Numbered from the stretch's first letter, positions 10,741 through 21,700 are shown. The stretch: DNA of 64,000 bases from Sepioteuthis lessoniana (GCA_963585895.1 OY757904.1:63581203-63645202), one strand, 5' to 3'. Notes: a model not told the origin generated them from the sequence alone. Numbers and translations: made by a program.

Positions 10741-10818
10741 ATGAAACATTATTTCATACTATTTGTTTCTATTTGTATTAGTGTTTGTTCGTCAGTGGTG
10801 ACTAGCAACTTGAAGCAG
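10741..10818 (+). CDS. Candidate first coding exon of a secreted protein
   Basis: ATG at 10741 lies in a favourable aaaATGA context and opens 26 codons. The first residues are MKHYFILFV, followed by a hydrophobic run rich in Ile, Val, Ser and Cys and a polar end (TSNLKQ). This is the layout of a signal peptide. The frame then meets a good splice donor, CAG|GTAAAA at 10816-10822, leaving a phase-0 exon end. CCAAT- and TATA-like sites lie just upstream. I could not find a convincing second exon in the window, so the product is unknown. The alternative is chance: short hydrophobic frames next to GT are not rare in AT-rich DNA. Confidence 0.35.
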
Positions 10819-11387
10819 GTAAAATACGCATTAACTTTTATTCATTCATTCATTCGCTTATTTCCTTTAAGGTTTTCTATTCCCTCGTTTCCTTATATAA
10901 GCGCTTGAATATAATGCGTAGAAATGAACGGTTTTTAGATAAAGATCCAGACATATAGGCAGTGATGTGTCCAGTGGTCTGATGGTTAGAATACTTGTTT
11001 GGAAATTCTAGGATTGTGAGAACTTAGTACGTCACTACACTGACTATGTTCTATTCTAAGCAAACTGGTCTAAAGGGACGCTTTGTTTGTGGAGATAATC
11101 AGGGATATGATCTCATCCATCTCCTTCAAAATTGTGTCTTGGGTATGGCTTTAAACTACATCGAATAATGAGGATTCAGTTCTGGATTCACGTCTTCATT
11201 ACCATTACTCCCAGGTTCATGCTAATTTGAGGCAATACCGTTTATGCTGCTACTATGTGTCAAACAGAGATTTTTGGAAATCATTATTTATTAGATAGGA
11301 ATACTTGAAACCATGTGCAAATTATTTGAAAAATAATCACTTGAAGCTAGTCTTGATAGCAAAGATTTATTGTTTAAATTACATGGA
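10819..11387. other. Interval with weak repeat traces
   Basis: A tRNA-head-like tggtctgatggttagaa near 10975 lacks a clear B-box. A single unit resembling the ~60-base repeat of 23.9 kb (acttgaaaccatgtgcaaatt) lies near 11300. Confidence 0.35.
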
Positions 11388-11690
11388 GCTGCGCTTTACG
11401 TAACGGTTGTCGCCGTATTAAATTGGATCGGCCTCCTGAGTTCAAATCCTGAACTAGGGTGTTTGCGTTTCACTTTGCGCTTATTCCCATGGGAAAAGCT
11501 TGAATCTACGTATTATCACCCCGGTTACAGTGGATAGTACAGCAGACTGGGTTCTTATCTCTTGGCTAGGCAAGAAGAAGAAGAACAACAAGAACAACAA
11601 GAAGAACAACAACAACAAGAACTCTGAATTCTAAACTCTGCTTGAAAATGGACCTCATGACGCATTCTACAGTAAAATTGAATTACAACC
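11388..11690 (+). mobile_element. SINE family A, old copy
   Basis: The head has tacgtaacggttgtcg and a B-box gttcaaatcc near 11442. Body blocks match the copy at 7596. An expanded AAG/AAC tract at 11575-11622 splits the body, and the tail is decayed. Confidence 0.75.
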
Positions 11691-12312
11691 ATTTCTTATG
11701 CACTGAATACCACTATTTGCTGTTAGATTTTACTGAAAATGGCAAAAACGTGTTCGATCTACCCGAAATTAACGTGCAGAAATTTAAAAGATAATACAGT
11801 AGGAAACTTCACTTGGCCTATTTTGAATCAATGACTTATTTTTAAGCCAAACATTCTCGTATACCTTAGTGATTGCTTGTGCTTCTTTACAATAGCCATA
11901 AATCTGTTTTCTTTAATCTCTTCGGCCGTAAACATATAACTCTGTGCATGTTACTTATAGAGGAGACTGGTGTACCAAGTAACATATTTCATTACCTTAA
12001 AAAGTGATGTGAAGAAATTATTCGGCTTGATACCTCAACGACTTATAAAACACAACCACCCATACTGTATAATCTAACTACGTTAATGTAAATTCAAATG
12101 CGCAAAAATATAGACATCAACACTTAAATCTTCGTGCAAAAATAAGTACATCACCGTAATTACTTATACATTTGATTTTCATCTAGACTAATTATTTATC
12201 ACCACATTCTACTGCGTTTAAAGTCTATAACCAAAAATTAGGAATATGTCATCGTCAACCAATAAGCAACTCATTATATATATTCATTTTTGATACTGAC
12301 GATTTGGCTTGA
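11691..12312. other. No features seen
   Basis: AT-rich DNA with no shared repeats or coding signature. Confidence 0.4.
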
Positions 12313-12545
12313 TGTCTTTGTTGATGGCATATCAACATTTGCAGGTTATTTAATGTAAAATGCATTCTGATAGAATAACATTAGTTGGACTCTTTAAGTT
12401 ATAGTGAGGGGTATAAAAGAGTTGGTACCATTACCAACTGAATTGGTTCCAATGCGAAAGTAATAGCACAACTTGGGGGTTCGAACCTGTTTCCAATTAA
12501 GTTGCAATCTAGCTCATTAACCATTACTCCAGGGGACTCCCACGT
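12313..12545 (-). mobile_element. SINE family D copy
   Basis: Read on minus, the tRNA-like head is at the right (B-box gggttcgaacctg near 12478) and the shared C/D tail is at the left (gttgatggcatatcaac...ggttatttaatg, 12322-12356). Confidence 0.7.
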
Positions 12546-12800
12546 GTTGTTACTGAAATGTTTTCATTTTATGTTTGGTTACCATTGGTTACTAAGTTTC
12601 ATAGCTGTAGATTTTGGTAATAAATACTGTTTGCTTTCGTTGTATTATTTTCCAATAGGAATAATAAAATCCTAGCATCATTGTTTTGGATGAAATTCGA
12701 CTTTTAATGTCAATGGCTTTTTGTTCAAGGGATTATTATTTATGGCCGATACTCTAAATGTAAAATACTAACTGGATTTGATTACACTAAGACACCGTTT

Positions 12801-13337
12801 GCCCTGTCGGCTGGGGCTGTAGAATACACGAGTGTCCTGTATGACTCTAAACAATCTGATGGTGAGGTTCCAGTAATGGTGGAGCTTTGGAAAATGCGGG
12901 GTACCCCTTCATTGCCATCGCTCCAAGGTCCACTGTGGCTCGGAGTAGCAGCACCTGATAGAGCCCTATCTATGGGTTAAATAGAACTAACGGCATACTT
13001 ATGCTAAATTGAAGTGTTTGAGTAAACTGAATAGCTTGAAATAGAAATGTTTTTGACAATTAAACCGTACTTACATTAGAACTGCACGCTAATACTAAAC
13101 TGAATTATTTGAAATAGAACTGTTTTTTGACATTGAAACTGTACTTACACTAAACTGAATTGTTATATATAACTCCTTGAATAGTTTGGAAAACAAATGT
13201 TTTTGACAGTTAAACTGTGTACTCATGGTTAACTGAATTGTTTTAAATGGAACAGATATTAAAATAAAAATGAATTTGTCGTTAAATAACCTACAAAGGT
13301 TGATATGCCATAAAACCCAACAAACTAAACCAAACAA
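12801..13337 (+). mobile_element. Interspersed repeat family C, copy 1
   Basis: It begins gccctgtcggctggggctgtag and contains the family blocks aatctgatggtgaggttcc, attgccatcgctcc and agcacctgatag. Then comes a run of repeated segments (actgaat..tttgaaatagaact) occurring several times, and it ends in the tail with ttaaataacctacaaaggtt and a purine/CAAAC end. I see no tRNA promoter boxes. Other copies lie at 21908, 35431, 38326, 38600 and 19310 (minus). The internal motif repeat makes this copy longer than the others. Confidence 0.85.
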
Positions 13338-13680
13338 AGATACCGTTTCTTCATAAATACAGTAAAAATAACTTTCCGATTTTCAATCGAACACGAAAAA
13401 ATGCAGTTGGTTAATTTTCATCTGCATAGACTACCAGTACTTGTATATCACCTAGCTCAAAAAACTTCTAAAATATAAAATTTCAAAAAGGTTCTTACAT
13501 ACTATTAAAGTTCTTATACTGATCATAACCGAATAACGACGTTATTGTGGCAAAGAAACAGAGTAAAGTGGCCTCCCGATTTTTAAAGGAAAGATTTAGA
13601 AGTCATCAGTAGAGCTTAGCTCTGATTGGCTGTTGCAAAATTATATATAGAGCCTTTTCTGTGGTAATTTTTTTTTCCTT
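13338..13680. other. No features seen
   Basis: AT-rich, ending in a T run at 13668-13677 next to the structured retroposon. Confidence 0.4.
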
Positions 13681-13860
13681 GTGTGGATGCGCAGGTTAGC
13701 TGCCGGAGTGGGAGTTGGAGTTAGATCGATGCCAACTGGGTCATTTGGGTGAGGGGGTCTGATGTTGAAAGACCCGAAACCCCCCATGAACCCAAAGGAA
13801 ACATCACTGACGACCCATCCCGATGCATCAACTAAGATGTATGGTATAAATAAAAAAAAA
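13681..13860 (+). ncRNA. Compact structured retroposon with A-rich end
   Basis: A GC-rich block in AT-rich surroundings that ends in a short A run (13852-13860). It contains four nested, collinear complementary pairs: 13728-13732 with 13825-13829 (GATGC/GCATC), 13738-13742 with 13812-13816 (GGGTC/GACCC), 13744-13750 with 13790-13796 (TTTGGGT/ACCCAAA), and 13755-13759 with 13771-13775 (GGGTC/GACCC, loop of 11). The nesting suggests a long RNA arm. I do not know the family. The A-rich end suggests reverse transcription of an RNA copy. Confidence 0.6.
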
Positions 13861-13861
13861 T

Positions 13862-14414
13862 CATGATAAATACGGTAATTTGTTTAATATTATGTAAAAA
13901 TAAAAACCATTATAAAAATGATGAAAAAATATTATCTGGTATCCTATAAGGAAAATATAACCTATATTGTCGGATAATCTGATTACACGTGTTAATTAGT
14001 TCAGGTATTTTATCGTACTAATTCAAAGTAAATCATCATCGTTGGTTAGTCAGTTGGCTTTTACGACATATCAGGCCTTACATTATTTTATTCGATGACG
14101 TTTTTGTTTTATACGCTCTTTAATTAGTATGGTGGTTACTTGTGCACTTATTCGTTTATTATTTCACGTGATAATTCTGTTGGTCATTGGATGTTCCATA
14201 TGGTTGTATGATTTCGGTTGGTCAAATCTGCATTTCTGGCGAGGGTTTGTTATTCTCGGTGTATGTGCATCTACTTATGGATGAAGTTTAACTCTATGAG
14301 TTAATGTCTTTGGTCAGACGTCATGTTTTTCAAGAAGTGGATTATGTTAAAAGGGTCTATTCTTTCAAGTTGTTATCTCTAACTCTTTATACAGAAGAAT
14401 TTTTCGTGAATATT
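13862..14414. other. Interval with a SINE-tail remnant
   Basis: At about 14052-14090 a short minus-strand match to the shared C/D tail (acgacatatcaggcc...) is present. The rest is AT-rich and unexplained. Confidence 0.4.
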
Positions 14415-14916
14415 TGTTATATAATTTCGGAATGATTTTTTTATATTAATCATTTTTTGTTAATTGTATTTTATCATTCGGTTTGTTTGGGCTTTGAACT
14501 ATTCGGCTCTTAGTGCAGGTGCACACACAATGAGTACAGTTCACGCTCGTGCGCTGAGGATATGACAATCACAAATGTCCTAATAAAAACCCCAGATAGG
14601 AAATGTGACTGGGGTGTGAATGACGTCATGCCCGGAAGCGATGGGCTGAGAATTTGATGATTTTTGAAAAAGACGTTAGTTGAGATCCGACTCTGGGCCG
14701 GGCCAGTCCAGCTGGGGGCTACGGGATGCGCAGCTCGTTTGTTGGGTCAGATAGTACAGTCAACATAGTGAAAATTGTGTGTCTCTCTCTCCTCGTGTCG
14801 AAAAACTAAAGTCAAGAGGTTAATAAACGTTTCGTACCTGAACAACGGAGAGTCGTCAGTGTTTCGTATTTCCCTGCATCTGTATATTTGTATAGTTGTA
14901 TTAAGACTATACAACA
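14415..14916 (+). mobile_element. Solo LTR, family 1 (plus orientation)
   Basis: Starts TGTTATATAATTTCGG and ends ...ACAACA. A polyadenylation-like aataaa near 14821 is followed by cgtttcgtacctgaac and gtcagtgtttcgtatt. The central gaaaccccagatag-like block and gaatgacgtcatgc recur in the inverted copy at 40272-40742. The shared layout (U3-like part, then polyA signal, then a short end) is why I call it an LTR. No internal element lies next to it. Exact end duplications were not resolved. Confidence 0.7.
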
Positions 14917-14943
14917 TAATGACGTGATTTTGGTATTTCATTG

Positions 14944-15500
14944 AAATGTTTGGTTTGGTTTCTTTTTTAGATGGTATATCAGACTTCCTGAGTTATTTAA
15001 TGCCAAATCTGGACTTTTGGAATAGTATTCGTACTATTTACTTGATACTATTTACCAACCCCTCCGCTCGGGCAGGATATGACACGAGGTCAATTTTTAA
15101 GCGGAGTTTAACAGGTTTGAATTCAGAGTTTTCCTTCTCCTAGACTAGTTGCCTAACCAAGGCTGAAGAACCTAGTCTGTCCTACTATTTACCCATAGCT
15201 GGAGGGAGAATAATTGGATTCATACCTTTCCCAAGGGTATTAGTGCTATGTGAAATGCAATCAGTCTCGTCCAGGATTTGAACTCGTGTCGCCGTGTTCA
15301 TTTCCAACGACGATAACGACTACACCACGGGCACCTCCTAAAACGTACTATTTACTTGATAGCTGCAGGAAAAACTAGGGTCATGTCATTCTCAAGGGTT
15401 TTAGTCCGAAAATAGATATAATGGCTCGACTAGAGTTCAAACTTGCTTACTTAGATGAGACATTCAAGCACGTTAACCACAACGATACAAAGACTACATA
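14944..15500 (-). mobile_element. SINE family D copy, split by a family A insertion
   Basis: The D tail (rev. of ggtatatcagacttcctgag, with aaccaaacc end) is at 14944-15047. The D body and head (B-box-like gagttcaaact near 15430) are at 15344-15500. A family A SINE sits between them, so D is the older insertion. Confidence 0.75.
15048..15343 (-). mobile_element. SINE family A, full-length copy inside SINE D
   Basis: A minus-orientation copy: the head (gcccgtggtgtag, B-box gttcaaatcc) is at the right and the ggaggggttgg tail at the left. A perfect 18-base direct repeat, cgtactatttacttgata, flanks it at 15030-15047 and 15344-15361. Confidence 0.95.
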
Positions 15501-17409
15501 CTTCCTTAAATTGTATTTAACTTTATATGGTGTTCTACATGAACATTTTGGTGGTTGGTCTTGCATGAAAAGTAACTTAGCATGAAACGTAAATTAGTTT
15601 TTATGGTCTATCCGTCAGAAAGTTGAAATGATTTCTTATTTCCTAGTCTCATTGGGATCTGGTTTCCTTTTTTTAATATGGTTTGTATTTGGTAGAGCTA
15701 ATTTCATATATTCTGGTACCATAATTGTTATCATTTTTGTCAGATTTTTTTTCTTAGGTTTTAATTTCGTGTATGCTATTTTAGTATTTTTTTTAGTACA
15801 GTTACAAGTGAAGATTGAGCTATTGTCAGCTTAATAATTACGCAGGATTCCGATATAGTTTGCTATCGAGCATAATATGATCTTTTTGGCAAGGCTTATG
15901 GAGTTTAGATTGTTTAAGACTTTGATTATTTGATGGTTATCTAATTTTTAATTTTTAATGGATAGTAGAACAGAGGAGGAATCTGAATGAATGATAAATC
16001 CTTTGACGTTGCTTTTCGAGAAAATATTGAGTGCTTGATCTAATACGGAAGTTTTGGTAGTGAAAATGGAGGTTTATTTTAGAAGGCATTTTTTTTTACA
16101 ATTGTTTTCTTAGGGAATACACCACATGTAGTTCTGTTGCTATCTTTAGAACCTTCTGAGCAGATGTACTGAGGAAATTTTGAAATGTTTTTCTTGTTTA
16201 GTCATCAGATGAGTGTTGAATTTGGTTAGCTTGTTTACATATGGGTTTACCACTCGTTGTTTAAGTATCCAGTGGGAGAGTTGATGATAATGAGTTAGAT
16301 TCATGCTTCTTCGTGTATGGATTCTACGCGGAGTACAAATGGTTTTATTAGTTTTCTTTTTGTTTTAAAAATAGGCTGGTGTTTTGGATTGAAGTTGGAT
16401 AGTTGGTCAAAACATAAGTGGTACTTTTTAGAATTTAAGTTGTAGAAGCGGTTTCTGAGCTTCGGTTTATAAGCTCTCCACTGAGGATGTTTTCAATGCT
16501 CCAATATGAGTCTCAAGCCTTCATGGTGTGTTGTATGAAATGTTTTCTGATAGGATTTCTAGCTAATCCATTTGCGTAAAAGCCATAGTCAATTTTCAAG
16601 TGGATGAGGGGTATATTCAGGTTTAATATTGTTTGTTGTTCTATTACGCTGAGCAGTTGCAGCCCCTTGTTACATTTTGGTTTCAGATATAATAAGGGAT
16701 GAATGTTTATTCATCGAAAATTAGCCTGAATTTGCGTTGATCGGTGACTAGTATTTCTGCTCTGTCTTGTTTTAGTGAGGGCTTGTAATGTATTTTCCTT
16801 TATTGGCAAAAATCTACACGACGATTTTTTTTTCTTTTAGGGATTCTGAATTCGTTTGTGATTTTCCGTTTGTTAATTTAGTTTATGATGTAGAGCTTTG
16901 CCATGCTTCCGTGATTGGATCAGTCGGTAATCCAGAAGTCATCAACATATTGATAGTCATCGGTTCCAAGGTTAAGACACTTGTTGATAATTAGGAACTC
17001 TGGACGATTGTTCTAACTGTGAGTTGTTTCCTAACGAGATTTACTAGTTGACAATAGGACAGTAGGAAAGGAGCGATATATATATGAGAGGGAGAATCGT
17101 GGCAAGCAAAAAAAACTGAAAGAGAGAAAGGCTATAAAGGAGGAACGAATGGGATGTTGAACGTGAAGGGGTTGCCCAAGTTTAGGTCAGGATAGCATCG
17201 GACGTCCGGGTTGAAAATAGACATGTATCAGCAGCAAATCGGTTACAGATTCTAACTGGCTGGAATAAAATCAAAAGGAGAACCATTAAGGGGAACGCTG
17301 GATAGAAAACAGGAAAAGACGGTCCACCCAGCCACTACAATCCCATCTTTTCGTATTACAACTAATGGTTTTGTTGGTGAGATCTTACCCCTTGTTTGAC
17401 GTACAGTTT
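15501..17409. other. T-rich unexplained stretch
   Basis: About 1.9 kb of strikingly T-rich plus strand. A hydrophobic frame at 15628-15834 reflects the T-richness and has no family signature. The bias could come from a decayed minus-strand retroelement, but no family could be named. Confidence 0.35.
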
Positions 17410-17440
17410 GTGTATTCTGTTGTGCCAGCCGACAGGGCAG
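17410..17440 (-). mobile_element. Family C head fragment
   Basis: Minus-strand match to the family C 5' end (ctgtcggctggcacaacag region) lying against the next SINE B copy. Confidence 0.5.
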
Positions 17441-17455
17441 ATTTCATTATACGTT

Positions 17456-17714
17456 AGTAAAGTAAAGTTAGCGACTGTATCCGAGGTCGACCAGAAGGCT
17501 TTCTTTTCAATAGCTACTACACCGGGGCGTAGGGGAGTGCGCTACTCCTTTCCCTGGATTGCTCTACTTTACCCTTGATACATACCTTATTTTGTTTAGT
17601 TTAAGCAAGGAGGTGTCAAATACCATTTTTAAGTCTTTGGTATGACTCGACTTGGGATTAAACACCGATCTCCCGGAGCATTGGCGAACACTCTGCCCAC
17701 TAGGCTAATGTGCC
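17456..17714 (-). mobile_element. SINE family B copy
   Basis: The tRNA-like head is at the right (ggcacattagcctagtgg with a B-box-like block near 17655) and the tail at the left (gtcgctaactttacttta). The body shares ccttgatacataccttat and the aagcaaggaggtgtcaa block with 50449-50706 and 43135-43300. No duplication of the target was resolved. Confidence 0.8.
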
Positions 17715-19149
17715 AGTTGATAAGTATCATTATACATTAACCATAAATTCATAAATTTTATCGTAAAGTAAAAAAAAAAGACTTATAAATAATACGAGTT
17801 GAGTTTGATAATGAAGTAGATATACATATCAATATATGAATGTTTAATAAATCTGTTGTAATTATAGTTTAAATTCAGCGTATTTTTTGTATAATTTCAA
17901 ATTCTTAAGCAAATACAATTTGCGTTTTTACCTTTACTCTTTTTAAGACATGCATATTATATCTACTCATACCTCATTCTCACAGAAGTCAATGCAGGCA
18001 CTCATACATACATACATACATACGTACGTGCACCATCACTTAGGCAGGCACACTCATATATATGTGTGTGTGCGTATGTGTGACGGAATTCCCTCTGACT
18101 CAGCTATTCCCAGATGACTTTACTGGCCAACTCTCTCTCTCTCTTTCTTTCTCCCTAAATGATTTCCCAGAAAGGTCTTATTGATAAAAAATTTTTTTTG
18201 GCCATTAAATCAGATGTTGTTTTTTTTGTTTCCTGTTTCCTTAGTTTTCCTCTTCTGATGTGTCTTCTTCTGCACTGATAGTTAATTGATTCTTTTTCGT
18301 AATGGGCTTCGTATTTGTTTATCAGTTACCCTCAATTCCGAAAAGTAATTTTAATATGTTAATGTCTTTGAGTCACTTGAAAAGAGACGGATTAAACAGA
18401 TGATCAATCATCCTACCAATTACTAACGTAAATTCGAACCTGTAATAAATATCGATCCCTCGTCACGAACGGTCGAACAGACAATCCATGTTCATCTACA
18501 CGCTACAAAAATAAAAATTCAACAAAGAATTCAGCTTAATGTTAAACCTAGAGTGTATTGTTTGCAGCAGGTGTTTATCTATATTCTTTTCAACAAGAGC
18601 CCTTAATTTTACATTTGCAATAATGTTTGTGAGAAAGTCTGTTGCAGTTTAATACGCCGATGGCTAGTTGTTGCCACGAATTGATCTTCTGTGTTTATTA
18701 CGAGGCCTTTGTGAAATAATATATTTGCATTGAAATTTTTAAAACAGTGAGACTTAGTTTTTAATGTTTGACTTATTGGAGGTAAAAATTCAGACAATGA
18801 ATCATTCGCTAATTTTTGTGTTTCTGTTATTTTCCAACGATGGTCAAACTTTTTTTCTGTCTCAATTAAATGTAGCTTCTGCGGTTGTTAAAGGATAACA
18901 AAAAAAAGATAAAAAATAAAAAAATAAAAAACTGTTTGTTTTCGAAGGGAAATTGCAATGGATTTTTAGTTGAGGGTAATTTCTCTCAGCAAAATAAATC
19001 CTATGAAAAAAATAAGACTCTCTTAGCTAAAATGCTTTTATAGAGATTTCAAAAGTGGGTGATGTTTACATTAAACTAATTCATTTGGGACGCCATTTCA
19101 TTAGATTACTATTCAGAGATGGAAAATTGTATGTGTATGTGAGTGTGTT
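17715..19149. other. Interval with small simple repeats
   Basis: (ATAC)n occurs at about 18003-18026, with GT-rich and CT-rich patches near 18060-18080 and 18128-18145. The rest is AT-rich with no recognised element. Confidence 0.4.
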
Positions 19150-19292
19150 ATTGTTTGCTTTCGTTTTAGGGCATACTAACCATTGTAGGCTATTTAATAC
19201 CAAATCCATTTTTATACATATAAGTAAAGTAAAGTTGGCGACCATAGTCGAGGGTAACCCGAAGGCTCCCTTTTCAATAGCTACTACACCAA
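19150..19292 (-). mobile_element. Truncated C/D tail followed by SINE B tail
   Basis: A minus-strand C/D tail (about 19150-19215) adjoins the 3' part of a SINE B (19222-19292, gttggcgaccatagtcgagg). Both are truncated. Confidence 0.65.
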
Positions 19293-19309
19293 TGTTAACT
19301 CAATGTTAA

Positions 19310-19516
19310 GGCCCTATCAGGTGTTATCACACAAGTCCAGAATAGACCTGGAATCGGTGGCAATGAAGCGGGTACTCAGAATTTCCCAAAGCTCCCGGGT
19401 TACCAGAGCCTCAACATCAGATTGCTTAGTGCCACTTCCTGGACACTCGTTCGGGGATTCTTATTCCTCTGCAGAGCTACAATCGGTGCATTTTACAGCC
19501 CCAGCCGACTGGGCCA
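19310..19516 (-). mobile_element. Interspersed repeat family C, minus copy
   Basis: Contains the reverse of the family blocks (agcacctgatag, attgccaccgattcc, ctgcagag, and the head ggcccagtcggctgggg at the right). The tail half is missing. Confidence 0.75.
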
Positions 19517-19522
19517 ATAAGC

Positions 19523-19680
19523 GTGTGTGTGTGTATACATAAATAAATATATATGTACAAATAAATATGTGTATATATTCATGTATATATATGTATATAT
19601 GTATATCTACGTACATGTATGAGTATGTATATATGCATGTATATGTATGCATATATACGTATTTGTATGTAGATAATCGA
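19523..19680. repeat. TA/TG-rich compound repeat
   Basis: A degenerate mix of GTGT, ATAT, GTATAT and TACGTA units, purine-pyrimidine alternating over most of its length. Confidence 0.85.
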
Positions 19681-19699
19681 TGAGGGTCAAAATTTCTCT

Positions 19700-19905
19700 C
19701 TGACGTTGTCCATGAATAACATTCTTATCTGAATTATTTTAAAAGAGATCGCTTAAGTGTTCTTTCCATCACTGCATGATTTATTCTGAAGTTTTAAGTA
19801 TCTGGCCATCTTTTGATAGTAATGGAACAGTGTCTGGTGTCTTTGGCCCAAACACCTCTTTTAAAATATTAATAAAATGCTTTGGATCCTTGTGCTATCA
19901 GCTAG
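19700..19905 (-). mobile_element. LINE fragment, endonuclease-to-RT linker
   Basis: The minus strand encodes the linker found between endonuclease and reverse transcriptase in several animal LINEs (a FGPKTPDTVPLLSKDGQ-like segment followed by a WKEHLSDL-like segment). Only this internal piece is present, with interrupted frames. The LINE clade cannot be fixed from so short a piece. Confidence 0.5.
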
Positions 19906-19916
19906 ACTTCATAATG

Positions 19917-19981
19917 ATATATATATATATATATATATATATAGATAGATAGATAGATAGAAGAGAGAGCGGGCGAGCGAA

Positions 19982-20012
<31 letters not shown>

Positions 20013-20016
20013 GAGG
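19917..20016. repeat. TA, GATA and GA compound microsatellite
   Basis: (TA)n at 19917-19942, (GATA)n at 19943-19960, then an interrupted GA run to about 20016. Confidence 0.9.
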
Positions 20017-20514
20017 ATAAAGGAGATTTAAGTATTTATTTAGGAAAGACATATAAAACGAAAGACATGCCCAATGAAAATTTAGGGAGGTAATTTTACA
20101 AAAATGGTTAATGAGAAACCCTATCCAACAATTTTTTTCAAAATGTATATTAAGGAAAGCCTGAAGAATTTTTATAAAAATTTTTCTTTGATGAAATTAG
20201 AGATATATACGCTTTACAGCTCTTGCAGGGGAAAATAGATATTAATTGTAATTTTTTAATCCATAACTTCCATAATTTTTTCACAAGTTTTGGTTATTCG
20301 ATATTCCTATGTCTTAGGGAAAAAAATTCATCGTTAATTTGAATAATTTAATCTTGTTTTTTTTTAATGTTTATTTATTGAATCTAGACTGTTCAGTCTT
20401 TGAATAGAAAGGTTTTGCGTATCATCTGTTATTAGTTTATTTACTGCTAAATACAAAACGAAAGTAGGTCAAGCGAAAGTATGCTAATTCCATAATATCT
20501 ACTCAGTGTAATAA
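20017..20514. other. No features seen
   Basis: AT-rich up to the presumed edge of the mariner at about 20515. Confidence 0.4.
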
Positions 20515-21700
20515 AAGGCTCATTCAAAAAGTCATTCAAAAAGCCTCAGCCTGAAAGAGTCGTAGACATTTCAGTTTTCCTCTATTTTTCAATATAATCC
20601 AGCTTGATATAAATGCACTATGTCCAAAGATGCTCTAGCATTGAAACCTCACCAGGGAAGATAGTATCATCCTGGCTCTCAAATAACTTCTCTACGGCAT
20701 ATATAGCCTCCTCATTGTTTACAAAATGGTAACCATGCAGTTTGGGTTTGATTTTAGGAAGTAAGAAGTCAGATGGTGCTTCGCCTGGTTAGTATAGGAG
20801 ATGGGGTAGCTATTCACAGCCAAAGGTGGCAGCTTCAGCGATTGTAACCTAAGTAGTGTAAACGCTCAAATTTTCTTGTAGAAGAGCACACCTGCCTTCA
20901 GTTTTTCTCAAAGTTTTAACTTGAATGTTTCCTTCAGTTGTCTTTGATCAGGTGCATAATATAGTCCAAATTAAGTTTTATTTTTTCCTGATGGTCTATC
21001 TGGATAACGCCTTCAAAATAAAAAAAAATAACGAAAACAAACAAAGAAACAAAAAAAAAAAAAGAAAGAGAAGTCTGCTTGAAGTTCTTCATGGTTAGAG
21101 AAGCAAAGTTTTTCCCTGTTTGCTTTCAATCTTTGATCCAGGTTCGACGTGTTGAGCACATTACATCTTGAATTATTAATCTGCAGTGGAAATTCTTTGA
21201 GTTAGCCGGGATGCCAGTTAGAAGTGTCCGGGAAATGTCAACCCGTTTCAACTAGGACTCATCATGAAGACAGCTGGCTCATTTCCTAGATCTTAGAAAG
21301 AATAAGTGTGGACTGAACAAGAACTCGAGTTTATGAACTTAATTATCTACTTGACAGTAAAATGTCTATCATCCAAAACCATACAGTGAATGGCAGCATT
21401 CCATAAGTAGTTGAGGTTTTTTTTACTACCGGATTGCCGGTCATTTTATGTGCTGTCCTTGTTCCTCTCGATTCCCACAGCCCATTTATTCACAATTGGA
21501 TAGGAAAGGGAGTCCTCAGTAAGTATCTGTACCCTGTTTTCATGGAATTCTTTACATGTAATACCTTTTTTTTGCAGATATCTTATAACTAACCTGGCCT
21601 CGGTTTTGTCCATTTTTAGATTTGTGGCATATTTCCCACTTTTGCAAAGGACTTAGGACATGAATCTAAATTAGATTTTTTTTATATAAGAAACTGTAGT
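20515..21700 (-). mobile_element. Mariner-type transposon with degraded transposase
   Basis: The minus-strand protein order is that of Tc1/mariner transposase. An N-terminal helix-turn-helix region starts with MDKTEARLVIRYLQKKG (near 21620). A segment like KWAVGIERN follows (near 21500). The C-terminal part has APSDFLLPK, carrying the third catalytic Asp (near 20780), then FVNNEEAIYAVEKLFES (near 20720) and LDYIEK (near 20600). At the second catalytic site the usual HDN reads QEN. Several stops and shifts break the frame. The left edge has the direct repeat attcaaaaag twice; a matching terminal inverted repeat at the right was not found, so ends are approximate. Confidence 0.8.

Noticed and set aside
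10968-11150. A further tRNA-derived SINE
   Set aside because: An A-box-like string is present but no B-box, family body or target duplication.
13755-13816. Second hammerhead-like core (ctgatg, cgaaac and ctgacga in the structured retroposon)
   Set aside because: The motifs are not in an order or pairing that forms stems II and III in any permutation I tried; the nested hairpins explain the block better.
15628-15834. 68-codon hydrophobic frame as a membrane protein
   Set aside because: It lies in a T-rich stretch where such frames arise by composition, with no start context, splice sites or family resemblance.
15501-17000. Decayed reverse transcriptase on the minus strand
   Set aside because: One short YVDD-like string was noticed, but no ordered neighbouring motifs support a family.
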